Part shown: positions 15,983-23,412 of the stretch, piece by piece
Layout: each line of letters begins with the position of its first letter
Position numbering within the stretch: the first letter of the stretch is position 1
NCBI GenBank assembly: GCA_041652555.1
Contig: JBAZHE010000021.1
Coordinates: forward strand, 1 to 24,157
Direction: 5' to 3'
Length of the DNA stretch: 24,157 nt
Source of the DNA: JBAZHE01 sp041652555
GTDB taxonomy: Bacteria; Patescibacteriota; Patescibacteriia; Patescibacteriales; WJLG01
Notes under the pieces: generated by a model
Seen by the model: only the letters and a program-made list of their open reading frames with translations
Database searches by the model: none
Told to the model about the DNA's origin: nothing
Position numbers and translations under genes: made by a program

Positions 15983-16246
15983 CTACGTTAATTCATACTT
16001 ACCAGGCTTGATAAATTTTAAATAACCCTTGTCGCGTAAAAATTGCAATTGCTGGCGAATTTTGGCCTGAATATTGTTATTTTCCGGATGAACTTTCCGT
16101 AAATCTTCTTCAAATTTATAAATTTCTTCCAGCGAAAATTCTTTTTTCTCTAAAGATTCAATACAATTCATTATATCCAATATCCAACCTTTTAATTCCG
16201 GCTTTTTCACTTCTTTTAAAAATGCAGTCTTTTGCCATTTTCGCAA
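15983..16246 (-). CDS. dpnI: DpnI-type endonuclease, C-terminal winged-helix fragment
   Basis: This frame encodes the second, methyl-DNA-reading winged-helix domain of DpnI. The matching stretch runs from G-W-I-L-D-I-M-N-C-I-E through E-E-I-Y-K-F-E-x-D-L and I-R-Q-Q-L-Q-F-L-R-D-K to G-K-Y-E at the end. By memory of the pneumococcal enzyme this is a close match over ~75 residues. It overlaps the catalytic fragment by 31 bases in another frame. No ATG starts it; the frame opens after a stop at 16268-16270, and a TTG at 16246 is the nearest start-like codon. This is best read as the 3' part of one frameshifted gene. Independent translation of this part is possible but unsupported by a ribosome site. 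Confidence 0.85.
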   Translation of the reverse strand: MRKWQKTAFLKEVKKPELKGWILDIMNCIESLEKKEFSLEEIYKFEEDLRKVHPENNNIQAKIRQQLQFLRDKGYLKFIKPGKYELT

Positions 16247-16746
16247 AACTTCTTTTTCAAAATCTCTTTACCATCTTCAACATAAAAAATCTTGCCTGAA
16301 TTGGGAATTTTTGAAAATAAAATATTAGAGCCAATCCAGCCAGCCCTCACGGCACTTTTCGCCAAAGCTTTTCTTTTTTCAATAATTTCCGGAATAAAAA
16401 AATATTTTGGCACGACAAAAAAATCGTTGACGGAAAAAGCCGCCAAATAACCCATGAAAAAGAAATGCGGCTTTTTTTCTGAATTCAGCCGCTCGATCAT
16501 TTTTGAATAGGCGCCTGCCGCAATCTTTTTCCCGATTTTTCCCTTTTTAGACTTCAACTCAAAATCTTCAGAACATTTCTTGCAAAAAAAATCAGCCACC
16601 GGCTTATTATTTGCGTAACCATCAATTTTTTTTCCACAATTTGGACAATAAGCCTCTTTTTGCACCCAAGCCTCAGTTAAAATTCTCGCAATTTGCGATT
16701 TATTTTTATATCCAGTTGCTAAATTTTTATCTAAAAGTAATCTCAT
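16216..16746 (-). CDS. dpnI: DpnI-type methyl-directed restriction endonuclease, catalytic fragment
   Basis: The DpnI family cleaves GATC only when the adenine is methylated, attacking DNA from Dam-methylating sources. This part has the catalytic PD-(D/E)XK site D52, E63-L-K65 in P-V-A-D-F and F-E-L-K-S-K-K. The zinc pairs are C34-P-N-C37 and C55-K-K-C58. R-A-G-W-I-G and F-F-F-M-G also match the family. Starting at ATG 16746 aligns with the DpnI N-terminus; a GTG four codons upstream is less likely. The frame leaves the family pattern after V-E-D-G-K (about 16265-16275) and stops at 16216, while the missing domain continues in the next frame. So the gene carries one frameshift. Activity is doubtful, because both domains contribute to methyl-GATC recognition. 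Confidence 0.9.
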   Translation of the reverse strand: MRLLLDKNLATGYKNKSQIARILTEAWVQKEAYCPNCGKKIDGYANNKPVADFFCKKCSEDFELKSKKGKIGKKIAAGAYSKMIERLNSEKKPHFFFMGYLAAFSVNDFFVVPKYFFIPEIIEKRKALAKSAVRAGWIGSNILFSKIPNSGKIFYVEDGKEILKKKFCENGKRLHF

Positions 16747-16824
16747 TTTTATATTCACACCAATATTACCTACTATTTTACAAACCCCAGCGATAAATAA
16801 AATTAATACCGTATAATGTATTTT

Positions 16825-17823
16825 TTAAAACTCTAAAATTTTCCACCCCCTAGACTTTTCATCGTTATCACCATATTTTGCACTAGGCTCCTTAACTGTA
16901 CTAAGCACCTCAAAAGATTCGTATTTTAAATCACTATTAACTCTAAAATGATCTCCACTTTTTACAACCAGCCCGCCAGAAAGAATATCTTTCTTTTTTC
17001 TTTTATTTTCTTCAGCTATATATTCCTGCAAAGCCTCAGCTTTATTTTTATTATCATCTTCTTGATAACCGACCGCTTTGGTGTCAAAAATTCCAATTTT
17101 ACCATTTTTAAACATCACTAAAAAATCTGGCTGAAAAGTCTTGCCATCCCCATATTTAATACCAAAGTTTAAAGCCATATGCTCGTTGCCATTTTGCCAC
17201 CACCACAAAATTTTATCTTTATTCTTATCAAGAAAATCTGTAAATTCTTCCTCTATCTCACTGTCAAAATTCAAATACACCTTTTTATCCCTTGGCGATT
17301 TATATACAGACAACCTTCTATCATACGACTTATACATAACTGGATTATAATTTCTGCTTTCGGTAATCTCCCATTCATTGTTCCATTCTTCAATTTCCTC
17401 AATTTTTTTCTTTTTTTCTTCTTCCTTTGCCGGCTTATAGGCAATAGTAGACCTGTCAAACAACTTACCGAAAACCTCCCAATTATTCAAGACAATGTTC
17501 TGTATATAAATAATTCCATTACCAAATAAATTGACACTTAAATATTTTTTAAACCAACGGCATAAAGCATTTTTTACCGGGGACAACGATCTTTTTGGAG
17601 CAAAGCCATTTAAATTTATTTTTATTAAATTTATAATACTGTAAGGATTGGCAATCTTTCCGTTATCAACCCTGCGAACAAAGATATTGTTAAACCTGGC
17701 CACACCCAGAGATCGAGCGACCTCATGAACAATGAAAGACGATGGCCGACAGCAAAGTCCAGTGGGCTCTGTTACGACGCAATGCTTTTTATAAAGAAAC
17801 TCTTGTGTTTTTTCCGCTTTCAT
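16825..17823 (-). CDS. Chimeric protein: HPr-like N-terminal domain plus Res-type PD-(D/E)XK nuclease domain
   Basis: Residues ~12-85 follow the PTS phosphocarrier HPr pattern: V-T-E-P-T-G-L-C-C-R-P-S-S, then D-N-G-K and N-P-Y-S-I-I-N-L. The active-site histidine of G-L-H-x-R-P is a cysteine (C24). The neighbouring Arg-Pro and the Ser46-like S62 are kept, as in Crh-type HPr paralogues. Residues ~120-332 match the C-terminal tail of Res-subunit/DEAD helicases of type III-like restriction systems. This part has an E/K-rich linker, then W-W-W-Q-N-G, then the nuclease core P-D233-(13 residues)-D247-T-K249 and A-E-A-L-Q-E-Y-I. No helicase motifs are present. AAGGAG at 17834-17829, five bases before the ATG, supports the start. 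It is either a recombination product of two genes or a true fusion. Confidence 0.65.
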   Translation of the reverse strand: MKAEKTQEFLYKKHCVVTEPTGLCCRPSSFIVHEVARSLGVARFNNIFVRRVDNGKIANPYSIINLIKINLNGFAPKRSLSPVKNALCRWFKKYLSVNLFGNGIIYIQNIVLNNWEVFGKLFDRSTIAYKPAKEEEKKKKIEEIEEWNNEWEITESRNYNPVMYKSYDRRLSVYKSPRDKKVYLNFDSEIEEEFTDFLDKNKDKILWWWQNGNEHMALNFGIKYGDGKTFQPDFLVMFKNGKIGIFDTKAVGYQEDDNKNKAEALQEYIAEENKRKKKDILSGGLVVKSGDHFRVNSDLKYESFEVLSTVKEPSAKYGDNDEKSRGWKILEF

Positions 17824-17913
17824 TTTAACTCCTTAGCATAGGTGAAAAAAATAGATTTCTTAATTTAAAAAGGACTAAGATATGTTAAGCGATATTTTAC
17901 CACTCTTCCAACC

Positions 17914-17946
17914 AAAAATCAATCCAGAGCACTCGGGATTGATTTT
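17914..17946 (-). terminator. Intrinsic terminator of the lipoprotein gene
   Basis: Perfect 11-base arms (17915-17925 and 17936-17946) with a 10-base loop and T-rich ends on both strands lie 28 bases past the lipoprotein stop codon. Confidence 0.8.
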
Positions 17947-17973
17947 CGTATTTTTATCAATTTTATTTAAGCC

Positions 17974-18660
17974 TTATCTCCCGATCCAAGCCGAGCCGGG
18001 AATTGCTGTGCAGGACATGGCCGAATAACCGATAACCTCAGTAAAAGGATCGCCGCCGCGGCCGTAGTTCCAGATGATGTTTTCGTTGGCAGTACCAGCA
18101 CCGACTTTACAGCCGCCGAGCATGTCGGACGGACAAGGCTTCGTGGAAAATGTTCCGGCGTTTTGACAGTGGAGCTTCATATTATTGGCAACTTTCCAAT
18201 ATGAACCGGAATAAGTGACGCAAATACTGGAATCATTAATACTATCACACGAACCGTAGCCACTTGATAATTCATCGTCTATTTCTTCGTCGGCCTCCGC
18301 TTTATCTGGGTCGGTCGTGTCTATTTCCTCACCAGAATCTGGGCTGGTCGGCGCGTCGCCTTCATCGTCGTCATTATCATCCTCAGATGTATCAATTTCC
18401 TCACCGGAGTCGGGGCTGGTCGGCTCTTCAACTATTTCCTCTTCGCCAGAGTCTGGGCTGTTTGACTCACTGCTTGTGTCTATCTCCTCACCGGAGTCAG
18501 GACCCTGAGGTTCGCTGGTATCAACTTCTTCACCAGAATCAGGACCAAGATCTATTTCTTCGCCAGAGTCAGGGCCTTGCGGACCAGTTAAAAATGTTGA
18601 GCAAGCTGACAAAAACATAGCAAAAGAAAGAACAACAAACACATAAAAAACTTTTTTCAT
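17974..18660 (-). CDS. Secreted lipoprotein with six P-D-S-G-E-E repeats and a Cys-rich domain
   Basis: A 228-residue lipoprotein. The signal peptide (K2-K3, hydrophobic 4-16) ends in the lipobox L17-S-A-C20, so C20 should be lipidated and the protein tethered outside the membrane. Residues 29-114 are an acidic, disordered linker with six copies of P-D-S-G-E-E (at 30, 40, 54, 69, 83 and 107), mostly followed by I/V-D-T. Residues ~135-228 form a compact domain with six or seven cysteines: S-C-D-S, S-I-C-V-T-Y-S-G-S-Y-W, L-H-C, K-P-C-P, G-C-K-V and S-C-T. That cysteine and Tyr-Ser-Gly pattern resembles small domains in other predicted bacterial lipoproteins, of unknown function. It is likely a spacer-displayed surface domain. 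Confidence 0.85.
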   Translation of the reverse strand: MKKVFYVFVVLSFAMFLSACSTFLTGPQGPDSGEEIDLGPDSGEEVDTSEPQGPDSGEEIDTSSESNSPDSGEEEIVEEPTSPDSGEEIDTSEDDNDDDEGDAPTSPDSGEEIDTTDPDKAEADEEIDDELSSGYGSCDSINDSSICVTYSGSYWKVANNMKLHCQNAGTFSTKPCPSDMLGGCKVGAGTANENIIWNYGRGGDPFTEVIGYSAMSCTAIPGSAWIGR

Positions 18661-18711
18661 AATTTTATTATCTTAATAGTTAGAAGAATTTTAATTATAT
18701 TTTCAGCAAAT

Positions 18712-18963
18712 TTATTTATATACTCCTTGACGATGTCCAACCTTAATCACATAAACCAAAAGCCTGTCTTTTAAAATCATATAAATAATACGATAAGGCC
18801 AAACATAAACTGAACGGCAATTCTCATATTCCCCATCCAATTTTTTCCCCAGATACGGATTATTTTCCAAAGCGATAAATTTACTAGTGATTTTTTCTTT
18901 TTGTTGGCTTGGTATTTTTTCGAGTTCTTTGCCTGCCTTTCGGCTTAACTCCAAATGGAACAT
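18712..18963 (-). CDS. RelE/ParE-family toxin
   Basis: An 83-residue protein with the RelE-superfamily order: N-terminal strand F-H-L-E-L-S-R-K-A, two helices (K-E-L-E-K-I-P and K-E-K-I-T-S-K-F), then L-D-G-E-Y, S-V-Y-V-W-P-Y-R-I-I-Y and V-Y-V-I-K-V-G-H-R-Q at the end. RelE toxins cleave mRNA in the ribosome; ParE members inhibit gyrase. The basic/aromatic pattern (R-x-x-Y and a terminal G-H-R) fits RelE better, which is an inference. It is the second gene of a pair, and its first 80 bases overlap the 3' end of the antitoxin gene in another frame. Length is normal, so it looks intact. Confidence 0.88.
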   Translation of the reverse strand: MFHLELSRKAGKELEKIPSQQKEKITSKFIALENNPYLGKKLDGEYENCRSVYVWPYRIIYMILKDRLLVYVIKVGHRQGVYK

Positions 18964-19267
18964 ATGATTTTTTTGCCTTATCGGCTAAAATATATCCTTG
19001 TTTTGCTAGAACTTCCTCTAGGGCGATTGTTCTTCCTAGCCGGAGATCTTCTTCCGCTTCTTTAATATCATTTTTTAAATCAGGAAAATCGCGCATCACG
19101 CTCATAGTCTCCTGCCAGGAATCGAATTGTTCGGCGGACATCAAAACGGCCTTTGGTCGACCGTATTGGACTAAAGTATAATAGACGCCAGATTTTTGGA
19201 CAGCGTCGGATAATTTAAAGATATTTTTGCGCGCTTCTGTAATGGAAAGAATGTTTTTTGTGGACAT
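18884..19267 (-). CDS. Phd/YefM-family antitoxin with a basic C-terminal extension
   Basis: From ATG 19267 the product is 127 residues. The N-terminal half is the Phd/YefM DNA-binding domain (S-I-T-E-A-R-K-N-I-F-K-L, Y-G-R-P-K-A-V-L-M-S-A-E-Q-F). The acidic middle (D-I-K-E-A-E-E-D-L-R-L-G) and E-E-V-L-A-K should contact the toxin. Beyond about residue 92 a Lys/Arg-rich tail of ~35 residues (P-K-G-R-Q-R-T-R-K) follows, most of it read through the toxin's first codons. A longer frame back to 19366 exists only because it reads through a repeat and the promoter, so I reject it. It should repress its own promoter at 19331-19359, as Phd proteins do. Confidence 0.85.
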   Translation of the reverse strand: MSTKNILSITEARKNIFKLSDAVQKSGVYYTLVQYGRPKAVLMSAEQFDSWQETMSVMRDFPDLKNDIKEAEEDLRLGRTIALEEVLAKQGYILADKAKKSYVPFGVKPKGRQRTRKNTKPTKRKNH

Positions 19268-19290
19268 AAAAATAAGATTATATTTTCTGG

Positions 19291-19310
19291 ATTCCCGCTT
19301 TCGCGGGAAT
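19291..19310. repeat. Short palindromic REP-like repeat in the antitoxin leader
   Basis: ATTCCCGC-TTTC-GCGGGAAT: a perfect 8-base stem with a 4-base loop, in the context CTGGATTCCCGC...GCGGGAATGAC. This sequence type is dispersed in many bacterial genomes and gives the well-known translated artefact S-F-P-R-K-R-E-S-R. Its GC content contrasts with the AT-rich surroundings. It lies between promoter and start codon, so it will be a hairpin in the 5' leader RNA. Confidence 0.8.
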
Positions 19311-19330
19311 GACCCGTCGTTTATACGTAC

Positions 19331-19359
19331 ATAATAGCGTACAGATACTTTAAAGTCAA
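19331..19359 (-). promoter_or_regulatory. Promoter of the Phd-RelE operon with operator-like symmetry
   Basis: On the minus strand TTGACT (19359-19354), a 17-base spacer and TATTAT (19336-19331) form a good sigma-70 promoter that overlaps the radC stop codon. TACG/CGTA half-sites flank the -10 element, the usual place for Phd-type autorepression. Transcription would start near 19323. Confidence 0.6.
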
Positions 19360-20027
19360 ATAACATTATTTTCTTTCAAGCTCGTAAAACCACTCTTGGT
19401 GATTATCAGACTATCAAGCATTTCCACTCCTAATAATTCACCGGCTTGTTTAAGTTTTTCAGTCATCTTTATATCCTCCTGACTGGCTTCCAAATTTTCG
19501 CTTGGATGATTGTGGGCCACAATAATGCTGGCGGCTAAATGGTCAATTGCCGGCTTAAAAACTTCTCGCGGATGGACGAGGCTGGCGTTGAGGGTGCCCA
19601 TAGAAACCACTTCTTTGTGAATGAGTTGGTTACGAGCATTTAAATAGAGTGCCACAAAATATTCTTTTTTGGCCGGACGCAATTCTTGTAATTGAGCAAC
19701 GGCGTCCTTGGCTGAGTTGATTGTCGGCAAATTATTATCCTCCACGTCTAGCGCCCTTTTTGTGAGTTCAAAAGCAGCCAGAAGAGAACAAGCCTTGCTC
19801 GGGCCAATACTTCTAATCTCTGATAATTTTTCATAATCCAAAGCCAGAAGTTTTTTCATCGGATATTTAGATAAAATTTCTTCGGCCACTTCTAAAACAT
19901 TCTTACCAGCCCGACCGGTGCCAAGCAAAATAGCCAAAAGTTCCTTATCCTTCAACCCAATAGAACCTTTTTCAATTAATTTTTCCCGCGGCCGCTCATG
20001 TGCCGGCAATTCAATAATCTTAACCAT
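19356..20027 (-). CDS. radC: RadC family protein with JAB1/MPN metalloprotease-like domain
   Basis: A 223-residue UPF0758/RadC protein of normal length. Residues 1-90 are the N-terminal helix-hairpin-helix region (I-R-S-I-G-P-S-K-A near 71-79). The C-terminal JAB domain carries the JAMM metal site: E139, H172-N-H174-P-S and D185 in S-Q-E-D. Family members usually have G after H-N-H-P-S; here it is E177. Despite its name its role in DNA repair is unproven, and it often accompanies mobile or accessory regions. AAGGAGG lies 2-3 bases before the ATG, an unusually close site. It follows the membrane-protein gene by 25 bases with no terminator, so it may be read from the lipase operon. Confidence 0.95.
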   Translation of the reverse strand: MVKIIELPAHERPREKLIEKGSIGLKDKELLAILLGTGRAGKNVLEVAEEILSKYPMKKLLALDYEKLSEIRSIGPSKACSLLAAFELTKRALDVEDNNLPTINSAKDAVAQLQELRPAKKEYFVALYLNARNQLIHKEVVSMGTLNASLVHPREVFKPAIDHLAASIIVAHNHPSENLEASQEDIKMTEKLKQAGELLGVEMLDSLIITKSGFTSLKENNVI

Positions 20028-20052
20028 ACCCTCCTTTTTTAATTTTAAAAAA

Positions 20053-20427
20053 TTATTTCTTAGAGATCTTTTTCTTAATAATCAAAACCACCTGAGCAAT
20101 AAGCCAAGCAACAACGGCTGGACCCAAAAGGATTAATAAAAGCATTGTTCCCGCATCATAAAAAAATAAAAATTCCAACCCAAGGAAAACAACAATCCAT
20201 ATATATTTTTTCTTTCCACCAAATAAAATAAAAAACGTGGTCAAGAAAAAAGCATAAGCCATAAAAAAACCGCCAAAATATTCAGGATGTTTAATACTCC
20301 AAATAAAAAAACTGCCTGAATCTCTTTCTGCTGACATTATTTTATACAAGTAACCAAAAAATGGCGTACAAACAATAATCAGAATTATTGGGAATGCGAT
20401 AATTAATAATTTTTTAAAAAATTTCAT
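20053..20427 (-). CDS. Four-helix integral membrane protein, unknown
   Basis: A 124-residue protein with no recognised family. Four hydrophobic segments are visible at about 7-28, 50-70, 75-90 and 93-117. A short polar loop (S-A-E-R-D-S-G, about 32-38) and a lysine-rich C-terminus (K-K-K-I-S-K-K) suggest a cytoplasmic tail by the positive-inside rule. It begins four bases after the lipase stop codon, so the two are one transcript and probably coupled. Co-transcription hints at a helper for the secreted lipase, or a small immunity/anchoring role, but no motif shows this. Confidence 0.75.
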   Translation of the reverse strand: MKFFKKLLIIAFPIILIIVCTPFFGYLYKIMSAERDSGSFFIWSIKHPEYFGGFFMAYAFFLTTFFILFGGKKKYIWIVVFLGLEFLFFYDAGTMLLLILLGPAVVAWLIAQVVLIIKKKISKK

Positions 20428-20431
20428 AATT

Positions 20432-23281
20432 TTATAAATTAATTTTTAAATACTCTAAATCACTTTTAATTATATCATACCCATCTTGATTTAGGTATTT
20501 GAACTTTTTAATCTTCTCAAGTGTTCTATCAAATACATTTAAATCAAGTTTGATAGCTTTTTGACGGTTTTTTTCTACCTTGTCTAGTTTTTTATTTAAG
20601 GCGGAAACTAATTTTTCTTTAATTTTATCGCTTAATTTAGGATTATTCTCAATATCTTCTATACTTTTCAATATTTCACTTTTTTCTTTATCTAATGATT
20701 TTAAAGCGATATCTAGGACTTTTAATTCACCAATTAAAATATTTTTCCAAAAAATATTTTTCAAATAATCAAGTTTGTAAATCATCTCTATATCAGAAAG
20801 AGTGCTTTCTATGTTGGATATTATATTAAAATTTGCCTGTTCTTCTGTGAAATTTCCCGCTCTGTCAAAAACTTTAATAAATAAAACATGTTCACCGATA
20901 GTATAATCAAACAAATCAACCGTGGTAGTGGTGATAATTTCATCATCAATTTTAATTTCTGTCGTTTCAATGCCAGAAAAATCATCAACAGCCTTATAAG
21001 TAATATTCATTTTCTCGTTGTGTTTATAGCTATCGCCATTTTGCGGAGAATTTATTATTAAATCAGGAACTGTAACATCTTGAGGCACCAAATCCTCTAA
21101 TAAACTTGGGCTAGAACTTGAGTAATCAATTTTAAAATTCTGTTCTTGCCCTAGGAATATTTGTCCAATGAAATCCTTATCAGTAGAAGTGGCTTCATTG
21201 ATTCCGCTTACACTCAATCTATATTCACCGTTGTCAGTGCCTTGCAATAAAACCTCATACTCCCCGTCTAATGGGTCAGGAATGACGGCAAACTCAATAT
21301 CACTTTCAAAACCAGAATAAAAAGAGCCTTCTATCTCATTAAGATTTTGATTATTAATAAAATCCTTGCCTAGTTTTTTACCATCAGGAGCCACTACAAC
21401 AAAATCGGCCGGAGAAAATATTCTAATCATTAAATAAGTACTAAAAATATTTTTTCTTATTTCTTCTTCTGGTCTTTTCCCAGTCAATTCTTCTATTACA
21501 TCATTTTGAGTATCAGTAACAATTTGCTGGTGGCTAGTGTCATTAAAGAAAATTTCTGCGGAGTTATAAAAATTTTCATTGCTAATATTTGGAACTGTGC
21601 CGTCGCCATTTCCATATTCCAATCCTTGATCAGTTTTTTTATTACCATAATTTTCAGGCTTGCCATCTTCCCATTTTTCACTACCGGAAACCGCATCTTC
21701 AACTCTTATATAATCTATAGTGTCACCATAGCTCTTACCGACAATATTCATCATATTAATATTGTCTAATCTTTCTAAAGATGTGGTTGAATTTAAATTA
21801 TCCAAAAAATCATTAGTCGGGTATCCATCGGGATATATTTTTAAACTACCACCATCAGCATCTTTTAAATAATTATAGACCGGCAACAACTCTTGTAATG
21901 ATTGAATCGGGAATTTTCTTATATAGGAAAATCTGCTTAGATAACCATTTTTTAAAGCACCTAAGTCCAGCATTCTTTTAATAGTATATCCGAATAAACC
22001 AGGCGCTGAATCCCCACCTTCCCAAGCCAAATACGCCATCGGTGCGCCTCTTTGAGGGGTGGCAATAAATATTATTTGATCAATATCGTCCGCATAATCA
22101 TCGCTTTCGGCATAAGCACGAGCGACTAATCCACCCATAGAATGTGCGACCAAATCAACTTTATCACAATTAAAATTATCCTGATTGTCTAATTTACAAA
22201 CATTTATAACTTCTTGAATTTTATCTTTCAAAAGAATTGCTGTTTGGTTGTTAGAACGACGCCAATCATAAGGCATAGCAAATAAAGTTTTATCTTCTTC
22301 GTATCCGGCTTGTTTTAACGCTGCCCAAAGATTATCATAAGTATTTAAAATCGGGTCCAACTCGTAGCCACTACCAGTATCCCAGCTACCAAGCAAGCCC
22401 GGGATTAATATCACTGGATTTAGTTTTGGCTCTGGCACCTCTGGCTCCCAGGGCGCCGCTAGGAATGGTTCGTAGTCGACTAGGCCGAATATCATGGTCC
22501 CAAACATTGGTTTGTCAAAATCATCGGGCGTGAAAATAACTGTCGGACCAAAAGGACTGCCCCAATAATTATTAGTTAAGTCAAAAGTTGTGTCGGTAGT
22601 ATTGTCTATTTCTGCACCACAATCAATCTTACCATCCCATTCATAGCAAAAATCCTGATTGTAGTTATTATAAATATCAGAATAATTTATTTTCAAAACA
22701 TTATAAGGACTTAGTTGAAAGAGGGAAAAATTATCGATCAATCGGCTATGGGTGATGACTATTTCTCCTCCATTTAAAGTAGCGACTTCATTTAAACCGG
22801 CGAAGCAAGGGACAAACATCATCGCTCCGCCATATTTTATTTGTGCGTAATCAATGTTAATTCTCGCATTGGCGCCAACAGTTTCTATTTTTCCCCAATC
22901 ACCAGGAAGTGGCAGAGTTTCACCGACATAGGTATCACCGCCAACAGTATTATCTTTAATAGAGGTAATCACGACCGGATTATCAGCAGAACCCAACACC
23001 TCTAAATCTCCAGAGACAGAAATACTACTATGATCTGCTAATTTTATTACAACTCCTTCCTCAACTGTTAATTTTGCGCCGGCGTTTACAGTAATGTCTT
23101 CCCAACCATCATTAATAATTATCACATCGCCGTTATGCCAGACCGTATCGCTATTTATAGTTAACGCTTTAGCAGAATTTGTGGAAATAAAAAATCCGGC
23201 TAGGATAAAAACCGGAAACATGGCCAATAAAAAAAGCTGTTTTAAATTCTTACCCCTCTTTGTTGAATTTTTTTTCATCAT
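20432..23281 (-). CDS. Secreted LCAT-like alpha/beta-hydrolase (lipase/acyltransferase) with beta-helix and Ig-like domains
   Basis: A 949-residue exported enzyme. The N-terminus is a signal peptide (K/R-rich 1-15, hydrophobic ~17-33, A-K-A near 37-39). Residues ~40-270 form an imperfect beta-helix (N-A-G-A-K-L-T-V-E-E-G, N-N-Y-W-G). From ~290 an LCAT/PGAP1-like hydrolase begins with N-P-V-I-L-I-P-G-L-L-G. The nucleophile is S381 in A-H-S-M-G-G, the acid D560 in G-D-G-T-V-P, and the base H584 in S-H-Q-Q-I-V. Ig-like strands follow to ~800 (D-F-S-G-I-E-T-T-E-I-K). A charged coiled-coil (~810-949) without an anchor motif ends the protein. It likely cleaves lipids or esters outside the cell. ATG-ATG at 23281 leaves the start uncertain by one residue. 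Confidence 0.88.
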   Translation of the reverse strand: MMKKNSTKRGKNLKQLFLLAMFPVFILAGFFISTNSAKALTINSDTVWHNGDVIIINDGWEDITVNAGAKLTVEEGVVIKLADHSSISVSGDLEVLGSADNPVVITSIKDNTVGGDTYVGETLPLPGDWGKIETVGANARINIDYAQIKYGGAMMFVPCFAGLNEVATLNGGEIVITHSRLIDNFSLFQLSPYNVLKINYSDIYNNYNQDFCYEWDGKIDCGAEIDNTTDTTFDLTNNYWGSPFGPTVIFTPDDFDKPMFGTMIFGLVDYEPFLAAPWEPEVPEPKLNPVILIPGLLGSWDTGSGYELDPILNTYDNLWAALKQAGYEEDKTLFAMPYDWRRSNNQTAILLKDKIQEVINVCKLDNQDNFNCDKVDLVAHSMGGLVARAYAESDDYADDIDQIIFIATPQRGAPMAYLAWEGGDSAPGLFGYTIKRMLDLGALKNGYLSRFSYIRKFPIQSLQELLPVYNYLKDADGGSLKIYPDGYPTNDFLDNLNSTTSLERLDNINMMNIVGKSYGDTIDYIRVEDAVSGSEKWEDGKPENYGNKKTDQGLEYGNGDGTVPNISNENFYNSAEIFFNDTSHQQIVTDTQNDVIEELTGKRPEEEIRKNIFSTYLMIRIFSPADFVVVAPDGKKLGKDFINNQNLNEIEGSFYSGFESDIEFAVIPDPLDGEYEVLLQGTDNGEYRLSVSGINEATSTDKDFIGQIFLGQEQNFKIDYSSSSPSLLEDLVPQDVTVPDLIINSPQNGDSYKHNEKMNITYKAVDDFSGIETTEIKIDDEIITTTTVDLFDYTIGEHVLFIKVFDRAGNFTEEQANFNIISNIESTLSDIEMIYKLDYLKNIFWKNILIGELKVLDIALKSLDKEKSEILKSIEDIENNPKLSDKIKEKLVSALNKKLDKVEKNRQKAIKLDLNVFDRTLEKIKKFKYLNQDGYDIIKSDLEYLKINL

Positions 23282-23366
23282 AAAATTTTAGCGGCGACTA
23301 TTTGCCGATGATATATTTTAAATTTTTTATTCTAAAATAATTTTAGCATTTTATTAATACTAAGGC

Positions 23367-23394
23367 AAAAAAAATACCACTTTAGAAGGTGGTA
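23367..23394 (-). terminator. Intrinsic terminator of the DUF4340 gene
   Basis: Arms TACCAC (23375-23380) and GTGGTA (23389-23394) with an 8-base loop; on the minus strand an 8-base T run follows. It lies just past the DUF4340 stop at 23413 and upstream of the lipase gene. It is T-rich on the plus strand as well. Confidence 0.8.
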
Positions 23395-23412
23395 ATTTTT
23401 TATTTAAAATTT

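Noticed and set aside
18264..18620. Plus-strand open frame across the lipoprotein repeats
   Set aside because: It arises from the repeated DNA of the P-D-S-G-E-E linker; the minus frame has a signal peptide and lipobox.
19268..19366. N-terminal extension of the antitoxin
   Set aside because: It contains the translated REP-like artefact S-F-P-R-K-R-E-S-R and lies over the promoter.
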